A stretch of 64,000 bases of DNA from Pyrocephalus nanus (taxonomy: Eukaryota; Chordata; Aves; Passeriformes; Tyrannidae), in contig CM076265.1 of NCBI GenBank assembly GCA_038380795.1, positions 2,764,501 through 2,828,500 of the forward strand. The letters are read 5' to 3'. Made by a program: the position numbers and the translations under genes. Below are positions 22,601 to 32,000 of the stretch, piece after piece; within the stretch, counting starts at the first letter, position 1; each line of letters starts with the position of its first letter. The notes beneath the pieces were generated by a model. The model searched no databases. It was given only the letters and a program-made list of their open reading frames with translations, and was not told where the DNA came from.

Positions 22601-25600
22601 GAGAATTGTATATCCACAGTAGCAGCTCCCCAGTTCAATCATCTCCCACTCCAGACTTTGGGTGGGTTTGGGAATAGAGGGGGGAGAGGGGTGAAGACAG
22701 AGCTGTTGAATAAATATTTTAGAAGAATGGGAAAAAAATTGGATCTTGCGCTAATTTGTTGTGTGAACGGTATTGAGATCAGACTTGGATAATTTTTTCA
22801 TCTCAGTTATTTTTTTTTTAAATGCCAGCACGTGATGCCAGGACAGGAATTTCTGCTGCCCAGCGCTCTCATCCTGTTGTGCTCTTAGCATTGTGATATT
22901 GTCTTTGCACAATTTTCACAGCTTGTACATTTCTTGGGAAAAAAAGAAATTAGAGATTAGTTTGGAGTCTTTTCCGTATCTAGTGAGTTTTACCTAGTGC
23001 TCAAATCCAGGCTATGAAGTTCCATTTTGCTTGGCTCAGGTTAATCCACTGAAGTAGAGCTACATCAAGATTTTAATCAATTAGTTTGTTCTCCCTTGGA
23101 ATTTCAGGGCATTGCTACAAATTAGTTTTGACAAAACTTATTCTAGAGCAACCTGAAGATTATCTGTATTTTCTGAGGTTCTTTTGCATCCAGATGAGCT
23201 CTTCAAAAAACCATCTCGAGATTCTTTGCAAGAGACTTTTAGTTAATAAAAAAAAAAAAAAAGAAAACAAATTGTACCTTTGTTTTTTGCCAGTGTTTGG
23301 TAAATGGGATGTCAATGGGCTAGATGTGTTTTAACACAGAGAGACCCAGTGTTCCAGACTGAGCCACACATAACACACATGTGCAGCGCCCCTGCATTCC
23401 TTCCAGCATGTTCCCTGGCAGCAAAACGAGGGGGAAATAAATTTCTAGCTCCTTGAATGCCTGTCAAGCTGCCTGTGAAGTCACGATTCTAGACAAATTC
23501 GTAGACACTGCCATAAAAGCTCAGGGAAACAAAGGGATGGAGGAGCAGCTAAGGGGAATAGTGATGAGAGAGATAATGCAGCAAGTTGGGAAGATGCAAA
23601 GGAAGCCTCAGGAGCAGGATCTGAAGGATGGCTCTGTGTGTGTGTGTGTGTGCCCATCAGCTCTTTGCACCGGAGTCTTTTCCCCATTTCACAGATTGTT
23701 TATTTGTATGGACCTTCTTGTGCCAGACTAACTAAATCTTAATGACTTGGCTCAGAAAATTCAGTGGCCAGAGAAGTTCCAAGAAGCTGGAATTCTGTGG
23801 GGCTCTAAGGTTTTAATTTTCTTCTCGTTTGAATTGCTGAGAGTAACAAGTGAATGTGCTTTTATATCTTAATAGTGCTTTTCCCTGAAGGTTTCCCAAT
23901 AATCTCCTAATTTTTTGGTGCCTTCAGGCCACAGTATTAAATGGGAAGGAGCAAACCACAAACTGTGTAGAGGTTTGGCTCAAATATTTATCCAAGTGTT
24001 TCTGATCTGGAAATCTTGGGAGAACTGCCTCTTTGTATGTGTGCAAACTTCTCCAATTCACTGTTCTGTCATCTAAGAATTATAGTGGGGAATCTTTTGC
24101 TTGCAGTCCCTGTGAAAAATCTGGAGGATGGAAGAAAAGCTGCATAACAGTTTTACCTGTTCAGAATGGACTTCTTTGTCAACAGATTCTCTTCTCAGAT
24201 TTTTCCATTCTTTGTTCGGTATCCCATTAAAAAAAGATGAATATGCAGTTAAAAAATCAAGCTTGACACTAATAATTACCAAAAGGTTTGCAGTGAGAGG
24301 AAAAAACCTGGTTTACAGTTTCATATTAGAAGTCACCTGAACCCTGGAAGTTCATGCTTTTGGGACACAGCTCCTCCCCTATATCCTATCGAGGTCCCTT
24401 TGAGGAGCAGCCCCTAAACTTTTGGGGATTTTTGTTGGCTTCTGCACAAAGGAGCTGTATCTAAACAATTGTTAAGATAATAATAGGAGTTAATTTTGTG
24501 GTTTAATTATTAATGATTGATTTTTATGGTTTAATTATTAATGACTGAATGATCAGCAGAAAGGTCACAAAATTAAACCAATGAATTGGTGACTTAGATT
24601 AATTTCTGATGATAAATGTAGCAAATAATTCTAAGCTAGTCATGGGATTGACACTAAAACCACTTGCTCTGTGTCTGATTTTGTGTGGAAAAATTTCAGA
24701 CTCTAGGGTTTGTTCCCATGTATGGCTCCAGTGAGGTTCTGTGAAGGATAATATGTTTTCACATGATGATGGACACAGATGGCCATAAATCATAGAATGG
24801 CCTGGAAGGGACCTTAAAGACCCTGTAGACCCTCAGCTGGAGCACAGGCCTTTTAACTCCCTGGAGTTAAATCTCACCTGCTACAAGTAAAGCAGTATTT
24901 TTTTTTTGGTGTTTCTGTATTTTTGTTATGAAAATTCTTAACGCGTGACTTTGTTTTCATTTTGAATTAATTAATACGTAATTATTTTAAATTAAGTCAA
25001 AAGACTCAAACTTAAATAATTAAGTAACTGAAAATCCTTTAGAAAGAATTTACTTCTGAAAACATACAGGTTTTGAGTACTGTGGTGATTTTGATGCTGA
25101 GCAAACACTATGAATGATATTTGACTGACTACAAACCTTGAACTTCTTTAATTATTTATTTGGTTGGAAAAAAAACCACTCCTAAGAATAAAGAGCTAGA
25201 AAAATCTTTCAAGCATTATGACTATTTTTACTATTACCATAAACTGTTAAAGGGCTTAAATTTCCATTTACTGCTTGCAACCCTTTCCCTAAAACTCAGC
25301 CTCAAATAGCCCAAGAAATATTTATTGTATCCCCAAGTGAAACTTAAATACCTTTCCTCTTTTACAATTCCTGAATGACCCAGCAAGGGCTCTGGTAAAG
25401 CTTTACTGAACCAAGCTGCTAATAGTTATTTAATGTTGTTCTGTGGCCTGAAAGAATCTCAGTAGATTTTCCCTTTTAATCTCTTTGAATTGCAGGCTCA
25501 TAAACCTCTCTGATGAGCCTGCCAGTGTTTCCTGAGATCCTGCAGCTGAGACAATGGAGCTGCAGAATCCTTTCGGCCTCTTCGTTGTCAGACAAATGCA

Positions 25601-28094
25601 GGAGGTGGCAAAGCCGGGCGGGCTGCGCTGCTGGGGAATTGAGGCTGTTTGGGAGTCGTGCTGGACGGGCAGGTTTTCCCCAGGTTTTCCCCTGGGTGCT
25701 CAGGGCTGTGTTTCAGAAGGCACAGCTCCCTGCACAGAGTTCTGCAGCGTGAGCTGATGGCACCTGTAAGCCAGCCCATAACTCGAGAGTGGGGACAAGG
25801 CCGGTCTCAAATAACCTGCCCTGGCAAAGGGGTGAAAATGGGACACCAGTTCACTTGAGAGGACCCCTAAGGAGGGAGCTGTGCTTGCAGGAACAGTGGT
25901 GGAGGTGAAATAAGGAAGGGCACGAGAAACAGGAGTCACTGTGAGAGCCATTAGGTTGGATGCTCTGCTTGTGAGCTCCCCAACTCGTACCTGGCTGTGC
26001 CTCTGCTTTTAAATAAGTGGACACATCTGGTTTTGTTGTCTTAAGGTGTTACCAGATTGGGTAATGTATTTACTAGAACTAGAAAATAAAAACAGCTTCC
26101 TCCAACTCTGGAAAATATGTTTCTCTGCTTGAACCAGACAGGCAAATAAATGCAGTGTGCAAAACTGCCTGACAAGAGCAGTTCTGGGATTGTGTGTGAA
26201 GCCAAGAGTACATATTGAAAACTTACATCTTTTGAGATATAAGCAGTAAGATTTTCAGACTTCACAGAATCACAGAATACGCTGAGTTGGAAGGGACCCA
26301 TCAGAATCATCGAGTCCAACTCCTGGCCCTGCACAGGACACTCCCAGGAGTCACCCCCTGTGCCTGAGAGCGTTGTCCAAACACTCCCCATAACAGTTGT
26401 TCTGAGTGAAATCCTTCATGAATTCCAAATAGGAAACCCTGCTAGGTTTCCTACCCTAGCCAGAGGTAGGCAGCTCTTTCCCCTTTCTTTTGACAGCAGT
26501 AAAGTATTGGGTCTGAGCGGGTTGATTTTCTTTCTTTTCACTGTGACGTTTTCCTTACAGGTGTTCAGCAGAGGTAAATCAAAGAGGCTGTGCTGATTCT
26601 GCCATTATTTCCAACGTGTCTCACTTGTTTTAATCACCTTCATCCAAACTAATTTAGATGAGGCTCATTCTCAGGGATATCTAATGTACATGTCAGTTGA
26701 AAACAGAACAATCAGTTGGTGTTTGGTGATGTCTTTCACTTTTTAAATATTACCTTTTATGGCTTCACTTGTAACTCTGTTGACAGGATCTCACATTATC
26801 AAGCTGAAGAACTTGCTGTGAACTCTGCACATGACATATGAGTGTGTTGATAAATGGAAAAAACCCCCCAATTTGTGTTGCACACTTTGCATTTCGTGCT
26901 GTCAGCTGCACTGTGCACTTCCCACTTCAGTGCTGGAACAATCTGGGGGATGGAGTGGCTGCAGATCTCACGGGTGCAGCCCAGAACTGACCTCCTGGCT
27001 GCAGGAGGACACTTTCCAGCCTGTGCAGATACATGGACACCTAAAGTTTACAGAACTGCACTTTTAACTGATACTGTGTCTGGGTGGGACTCTCTAATAG
27101 TGAGCAGATTGACTCCCAGGGATAGAACACTATTAATTTAGGAGAAAGAAATAAGGGCCTGTATGTTGACCAGTCATGTTTGCTTTATAGCAGATAACCT
27201 GACACAAGAATGGCCACTTCATGAACAAGTTTACCTCGAGGACATGTCCTGGAATGAAGGTATGAATGTGCCTTACTCTGCTTCCCTTTCACTGTCACTG
27301 CAAATGTGCTCTATTTTTTCTGTATTTTACACCATTGTTGCCTTACTGTAAGTTCTGCTTTTTCTGTATTTCCTCAGATAAAGCTCTCTTGCTCTCTGAG
27401 ATGACCTGAATTGGAACTTAACTTCCTGTGACACTTGTTTTACATTCCTGCTCCATCTCCTGCCCCCACCCTCACCTGCAGGACCACTTTTCACCTACAC
27501 CTCCTCTTGTAGCATAACTGAGTCATTAGATTCTTCCCAGGCCTCCTGAGCATCTTCTTGCTCTTTCTGTGATGGCAGAATGCAGATGGTTCCATACAGG
27601 TTCTTTTTTATCCATATTATTTCCATCCTTCTTATTACTCTGTTTTTTCTCATTTACTTGAATGAAGGGCTGATTTTTTTGTCTGTTTTGGAAGCATCCT
27701 TGACCTGTCATATGTATGACAACCCTTAGTTTTTCCTTTTAACATCTGTCTGTCTCTCTGATGTGCACCTCGTTATCACTGGGGGTTTTTTTAAAGAGAC
27801 TCCACTGACCCTGGTTGTTTGGTGTACAGTAATTTTTCGAGCTACAGGTGGTAGCACAGGTACTGTGCCATATTTACAGCCCAGCAGCGGGAGGTTATTT
27901 GTACCCAAAATCCAAAATAAATCCCTGATTCTTCTCAAGCACTGAAGGCTCTTTTGTTTCTTTTGGCAGATGAACAGCTCTACACTCTGCCCTGTCGATG
28001 TGGTGGGAGTTACAGTGTCTTCAGGAGTGAAACCAAAGATGTGTCTCTGGTTTGCTGTGACACCTGCTCGCTTGTTATCGAGATCCTTCGCTGA
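4603..28094 (+). CDS. DNAJC24: DNAJC24 (DPH4), J-domain/CSL zinc-finger diphthamide synthesis protein, four coding exons
   Basis: The spliced coding sequence is 4603-4695, 21404-21542, 27194-27259 and 27970-28094: 423 nt, 140 residues plus TGA. All introns are GT-AG and phases agree (0, 1, 1). Exons 1-2 encode a J domain, residues about 5-77, with the HPD motif at 33-35. Exon 4 encodes the DPH-type zinc finger with ligands C108, C110, C129 and C132. An unusual extra cysteine (C128) sits beside the third ligand. In the family, Dph4 carries iron or zinc in this finger and supports the Dph1-Dph2 step that modifies the eEF2 histidine to diphthamide in the cytosol. The start is fixed by an in-frame TAA at 4564-4566 in the same exon and a good Kozak context (A at -3, G at +4). 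The human protein is 149 residues; the bird N-terminus is shorter. Confidence 0.96.
11102..11117. promoter_or_regulatory. 16-bp perfect palindrome centred on an E-box
   Basis: GAAAGCACGTGCTTTC equals its own reverse complement and is centred on CACGTG at 11107-11112, the preferred site of MYC/MAX, USF and MITF-type bHLH-LRZ factors. It lies in DNAJC24 intron 1 within a stretch (10890-11180) open on both strands, which may be a conserved non-coding patch. Function is inference. Confidence 0.4.
12540..12925. promoter_or_regulatory. Candidate conserved non-coding element with CTCF-like core
   Basis: This patch has more CpG and less simple sequence than its neighbours. It includes CACGTGAAGC at about 12763 and a CTCF-like core, CATTAGGTGGCAG, at 12853-12865, which resembles the CCACTAGGTGGCAG type of CTCF site. 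It is intronic and non-coding. Its location in the PAX6 regulatory domain makes an enhancer or insulator role possible. The call rests on composition only. Confidence 0.3.
14850..15260. promoter_or_regulatory. Candidate conserved non-coding element
   Basis: About 400 bases of complex, CpG-bearing sequence lie inside the AT-rich intron, beginning with aaacgcgtcctcgcggtg and ending near gtaagcgagggg. Overlapping open frames occur in four of six frames, which fits low decay and high GC rather than a gene. There is no domain and no splice structure. I infer possible enhancer function from composition and genomic neighbourhood. Confidence 0.3.
17215..17480. promoter_or_regulatory. Candidate conserved non-coding element
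   Basis: A compact CpG-retaining segment includes caccgggcgccgtaaatg, tacgttcacgggcaccgg and then AT-rich homeodomain-like sites such as ATTAAATTGATTTAAC. A mixture of intact CpGs and homeodomain-type cores is common in developmental enhancers. No reading frame or splice pair supports an exon. Confidence 0.35.
20690..21200. promoter_or_regulatory. Candidate conserved non-coding patch upstream of DNAJC24 exon 2
   Basis: This stretch holds caccgaaccggaagaaatt (an ETS-like CCGGAAG core at about 20780-20786), gaagcgcgttttc and, after an AT-rich gap, a GC-richer block at 20980-21200. I see no coding exon in it. The call rests on composition. Confidence 0.25.
21404..21542 (+). CDS. DNAJC24: DNAJC24 second coding exon
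   Basis: The acceptor is gattggcag ending at 21403 and the donor is CGTG|gtaggt. It encodes residues 32-77 plus one base of codon 78. It begins YHPDKQ, so the J-domain HPD motif is at the very start of the exon. It continues through the helix III region with QAWKILGNEETKKEYDLQRR, nearly identical to the vertebrate family. Confidence 0.97.
22050..22660. promoter_or_regulatory. Candidate conserved non-coding element containing a 186-codon minus frame
   Basis: This patch is CpG-rich relative to the intron (cactcggtcgcgctcggc, ctccggcccggcattgacg). On minus it is open for 186 codons at 22082-22642, but the translation shows no recognisable domain, signal or repeat, and no splice partners are evident. 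A conserved regulatory element is the more economical reading; a lineage-specific exon cannot be excluded. Confidence 0.3.
24785..24875 (-). mobile_element. CR1 LINE 3' end fragment, reverse orientation
   Basis: The text aatcatagaatggcctggaa followed by gggacctt is the reverse complement of the CR1 3' terminus, whose sense strand ends in the familiar ATTCTATGAT. The copy is short and diverged and lies in DNAJC24 intron 2. Confidence 0.75.
26262..26393 (-). mobile_element. CR1 LINE 3' fragment, reverse orientation
   Basis: The stretch starts cacagaatcacagaatac and runs through gttggaagggaccc, gagtccaactcctggccctg and ttgtccaaacactcc, all hallmark phrases of the reverse complement of an avian CR1 3' region. 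It is about 130 bp long, 5'-truncated as usual for CR1, and lies in DNAJC24 intron 2. Confidence 0.85.
27194..27259 (+). CDS. DNAJC24: DNAJC24 third coding exon
   Basis: The 66-nt exon uses acceptor tttatagcag and donor GAAG|gtatga. It encodes the linker between the J domain and the zinc finger (residues 78-99), including the conserved QVYLEDMSWNE. The acceptor is a NAGNAG tandem (tagcag); use of the upstream AG would start the exon at 27191 and insert one alanine. Confidence 0.95.
27260..27969 (+). other. DNAJC24: DNAJC24 intron 3 (710 bp)
   Basis: A short intron with donor gtatga and acceptor ttttggcag. It contains pyrimidine-rich sequence and no other feature that I can name. Confidence 0.9.
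27970..28094 (+). CDS. DNAJC24: DNAJC24 last coding exon
   Basis: It encodes residues 100-140 with the CSL/DPH zinc finger CRCGGSYSV...CCDTCS and the C-terminus VIEILR, ending in TGA at 28092-28094. The length from the splice site to the first cysteine is the same as in the human protein. Confidence 0.97.
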
Positions 28095-28730
28095 CTGTTT
28101 AAAGGCAGCTCATTGACTGCTACAAACTTTGCAAAAGACTGGACAAACGAGTGGCAGCATCTGCTGAAGAAATCCATGTTAAGAAAAAGGGGGGGCACTA
28201 CAAGAACAAGTTTGTTCAGGCTTAAAAATGACAGGTGCCTCTTTGCTGACACAGATCTGCAGATGGGAGCACTGGTGTTTTTCCTTGTGCAGCCAAAGAG
28301 CTCCTTACTAAACACCCCCAATCCAGAACAGCCGAGTTCTGGACCACTGGAATGTATCTGGTGATCTAAACAACGTTTCTTTTGCAGCAAACAACAGAGC
28401 AGATCTTCCCCTTTCAGCCTCTGTCAGCTGTCCCTCGGGCCCTTCCTCTGAGGATAAATCCTTTCCACAGCTCAGATGACAAAAGTCAATCAGGAGGCAT
28501 AAATATGAGAATGCTTGGAAGATAATGAAGAACGAGGTGCAGTAATGGGAAACAGGAACATTTTCTATTTATAAGGTAAATATTTAACTTCACTAAATCC
28601 CCCCCAAGGACTCGAGCCCAGGAAGGAGGGGCAGAGGCTCCCACATGAACAGGCTTGGTGACAGTCAGTGCTGACCTTGGCTTGTGGTAAAAACCCAAAA
28701 CTGTCTAATAAACCCAAGCACTCTCTGTGG
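28095..28730 (+). other. DNAJC24: Probable DNAJC24 3' UTR
   Basis: Sequence after the stop codon up to a candidate AATAAA signal at 28707-28712. The open frames here on minus (126 codons at 28010-28390) are the antisense of the last exon plus UTR and are not considered genes. The 3' end could instead lie further right. Confidence 0.5.
28707..28712 (+). terminator. DNAJC24: Candidate poly(A) signal of DNAJC24
   Basis: AATAAA about 610 nt after the stop, followed by a modestly U/G-rich stretch. A second AATAAA occurs at 29007-29012; its use would make the transcript antisense to the whole last exon of IMMP1L. Confidence 0.45.
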
Positions 28731-28855
28731 CTCACCAGGGGAAGGAAGCAGAGAAAGAAGCCTGTCATTGTTGGTGGTGACAGCGGTGTATCATTCCCAC
28801 TTTCAGGTCAGATGTAGTCTCAGAAAGAGACATTTTTTGTCAAGTAATATTTGTG

Positions 28856-28861
28856 TTTATT
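28856..28861 (-). terminator. IMMP1L: Candidate poly(A) signal of IMMP1L
   Basis: AATAAA on minus (TTTATT on +) lies 71 nt after the IMMP1L stop codon, followed on minus by a U-rich stretch (tgtctctttct). This gives a very short 3' UTR and leaves roughly 100 bp to the DNAJC24 candidate end. Confidence 0.55.
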
Positions 28862-28931
28862 CTAAACAAAAATAGTTCCATTAATTTTAGTAGAAAATAT
28901 TACGAAAACCGGCAAGAGAAACTGAAATCTT

Positions 28932-29000
28932 TTAATCGTCGAGAAATCTGTGGCCGTTGGGGCTTGCACGGAGAAACCCAAAGTCATTCAGAGGCCAAAG
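28932..29000 (-). CDS. IMMP1L: IMMP1L last coding exon
   Basis: The acceptor on minus is attttgcag before 29000. It encodes residues 145-166, [19 protein letters not shown] followed by LDD and TAA at 28934-28932. The human C-terminus is nearly the same (FSDD instead of FLDD). Its antisense strand carries an AATAAA just beyond the acceptor, relevant to DNAJC24 termination. Confidence 0.95.
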   Translation of the reverse strand, partial: LWPLNDFGFLRASPNGHRFLDD

Positions 29001-32000
29001 CTGCAAAATAAAATACAGGAGATTTTAATTACAACTCAGAAGTTCAGAGTTTTCATTTGTTATTGTTTCATTAACAGCGTATCTTTTTACCTCTTTGGCT
29101 GACAGGGTAAGGAACTTTCCTCACCTGTGTGCTTCTCTTACGGGGAGTAATAAATCCTGTGTATCACAAGGAATCAAAATTCCACAGTGGCCAGAGACAA
29201 CACTCATTTATACAGGGCATGCTTTGCTGTGGAAAGCCTCACCAGTTTCACTGCTGTTTTCAGCAGTGAAACTTGGAAATAAGTATGTTCCTAAAAAATA
29301 TCTTTCAAATTCCACGTTTTCTGGCTTGTAAACTTCTTCATGACTTAAAACAACAAAGGATATATTTTTTGACCCATCAGGGTGAGAAAAGAACACCCTG
29401 CACGAGGACCTGCCCCTGGTGAGGTAGACATTTGTATTTTCAAGATGAGCCTTTGAACTGCAAACACCAAACCTTGGGGGGAGAAAAAAAAATCTATAGG
29501 CAAGTTTATACCAAGGGGCTCCTCTGAGAAGGGGACAGTTATTTACAAAAGAACACAACTCAGGACCAAGCACAAGTGTGAGAGCAGAGAATGATGATGA
29601 CCAACAACCAAGCAGCTTCTCTCCAAAATAACTGTAGAGCTGTTCATAATACTGATGGCTCCCAGGAGCACTTGGCTCTGGATGTTCACTAATTACAGGT
29701 AGGATGGTCTTGGATGCAATAAAAAAAAAAAGGAATAGGAAACCAAGGACGTTCTTTTACACCTTGTCCTTTGCCTCCCTTGCCTGTGTCTCTTCACACC
29801 CCCTTTCAAAGGTGGCACGCGGGGATCAGCAGGAAGAAGGGAAAGATGCTGCTGAAGAATGAATGCCCTCTGTGGCTCTGATCCCATAAAAACGTCACAG
29901 CCCCTGCCCAAGGTGAGGCAGCCCAGACAGAGAAGGATGATGTTCCTTGTTCCCACAGCACCTGGCAGTGAAATGTTTATCTTGCTCACTTTCCCTCAGG
30001 ATTTGATCTCCAGGAAGGAATACAGCCACTGTCCAGGAACAGCCACCTGCTCTGTGACTGCGTTCATGGAACAGCCCCAGCATGGGACTCTTTCCTGCTT
30101 TCTGTGTGGAGTGAAGAAGGAATTTTCTCATTTCAAAGAGCAAGCCCAGTGCCAGGGTTCAATTATTTCTAGTCCTGTGATTCATCCCCAGCACTGAAGA
30201 CCACGACAGAAGGGGCAGAGAGAGAGAGTTAAGGACGGGAATGGCAGGACACAGCATCATTCCTGCAGCCTGGGACTGGGCACTGCTGGAAGCTCCCTGT
30301 GCTCAGCTGGGCTGGGCCCTGGGGGAGGCACAAGGATGTGAGTCACTCTCAGAACCTCAAGTTCTGTGCATCAGGAAAAGGCTCAAAGCTCCCTTGGGGC
30401 AAGGACCTCAGAGAATACCTGGGGGTTTGGCACGTGCAGGTGGGGCACGAGGAACATCTGCTGATGCACAAAACCACAGAGCTAACACCTCCTCTCTCTG
30501 CAGATCAGCCAGGGAGCTATTTTAAGGTCCACACAAATACAAACCAGCAGCAGAAGGATATTTGTGATCTTGGTTAGAAGCAAAGCCATGGAATTCAAGG
30601 CTGTCCAGAGGGCCTGTGCTGGCTGCAGGCTGGGTGTCGAGTCTTTGTTTGGCCTCGAAGGCAAACAGAAGTAAAAGGAAATAGAAATATCCCATATTAC
30701 AAATCTAAGCTGATCTGAGTAAAGGCCTGGAGAAGGAAGTTTGTTAGGCCATTCACTCCAGCACAAATCTCCTTTCAGGCGACTCAAATCACACCTATTG
30801 CAATTTGACTTTCTTGCAGTGAAAGGAATCAACTTTGCTTTAAATGCTGCTTTGACAATTGAGCTTCAAATTCATCACAGTAATCTTAGTGGTAGAGTTA
30901 GAAGGAAAATGGTGTTTTATGTACTCTGCCAGCAGGGAGAACCTGAGAAAAAATACTCATGGCTGGAAACGAGATGGAAACCCTTCCTCTGTGAAACAAA
31001 GACCTGCCACTGTGTCGTAATTCCCAAGTCCTTTAAAGTTATGACAGAAGTTGACTGTGACTTGTTCATTCAGACTGGCTATTCCAATTAGCAGCTACTT
31101 GGCCTCTCTGGTTTGGCCTACATAGATAGATGTGATCTGATGGACGGGGCATAAATGGGGCTAACTAGCTCTTTTGAAGATAGATACACTACAGGTCTGG
31201 TTTTGACATGGAGCCTAAATCCAGGGAATGCACAGGATATCCTACCTAGGACAGGATGAAGCATGAGCTCTGACAAAGTGGGAACTGCCAGTGCTTTTCC
31301 TGAATTTGCAGCTGCTTTGATTTCAGCAGCCCCTCAGGGAATGGACTTGGCTCTTGGAGGGGCAGTGGACGTGGTGGCACGGAGGGAAAGGAGCAAAGAT
31401 GAGCACATATTGTGATTTCCCTGTGGGGTAAATCTGGTGCACCAACAGCGACTGAGAATCTTCTGTCTAAACTTCACAGGTAAACATTTATGTTCTGCCA
31501 AGGACAGGCTGCCCAGACAAACTCAGGTTGGCTCAGCTCGCTCTCTCCTGTTGGAATCCATGAAATTACTTCCAAATTAGCCTCGGGGTTGTTTGCACCC
31601 ATTCCTAGAAATGTAACTTAGCACTGAAAGGCACCTGCTTCTCCAAAACCCACTGGATGATAAAGCCACAAAAGCTTCCATTCTGAAGGCAGTAAAAAAG
31701 CCAAACCTCCAGACTCAGCACTGAAAGCACACACAGGTTTTTTGGCCAGTGGTCTCCTGTTCATCCCCCACCATGCAGACTGAATCCTGCTGCCTTTCAC
31801 TGTGATGTTCAGCAGTAACACACAGTGCCAAGACCACTGCACTCTGATGTGAATCATCATAAACCACCCAAACTAGAAACACTCACTTGAAGACTAAACT
31901 CATTTTTGCTCTTGTTAAGCACCATATACTTAAATCTCATGAAAACATGAATAATCACTACTCTGTGCACCATCACAGGACAACAGCAGTAAAAGCTGGT

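Larger units (their letters stand above)
21543..27193 (+). other. DNAJC24: DNAJC24 intron 2 (5.7 kb)
   Basis: The intron contains a GC-richer patch at 22050-22660, a GT dinucleotide run at about 23636-23653 and two reverse-oriented CR1 fragments. No additional exon is recognised. Confidence 0.85.

Noticed and set aside
23636..23653. GT dinucleotide run
   Set aside because: An ordinary short microsatellite with no link to a splice site or gene.
28010..28390. 126-codon minus open frame
   Set aside because: It is antisense to the DNAJC24 last exon and 3' UTR and shows no domain.
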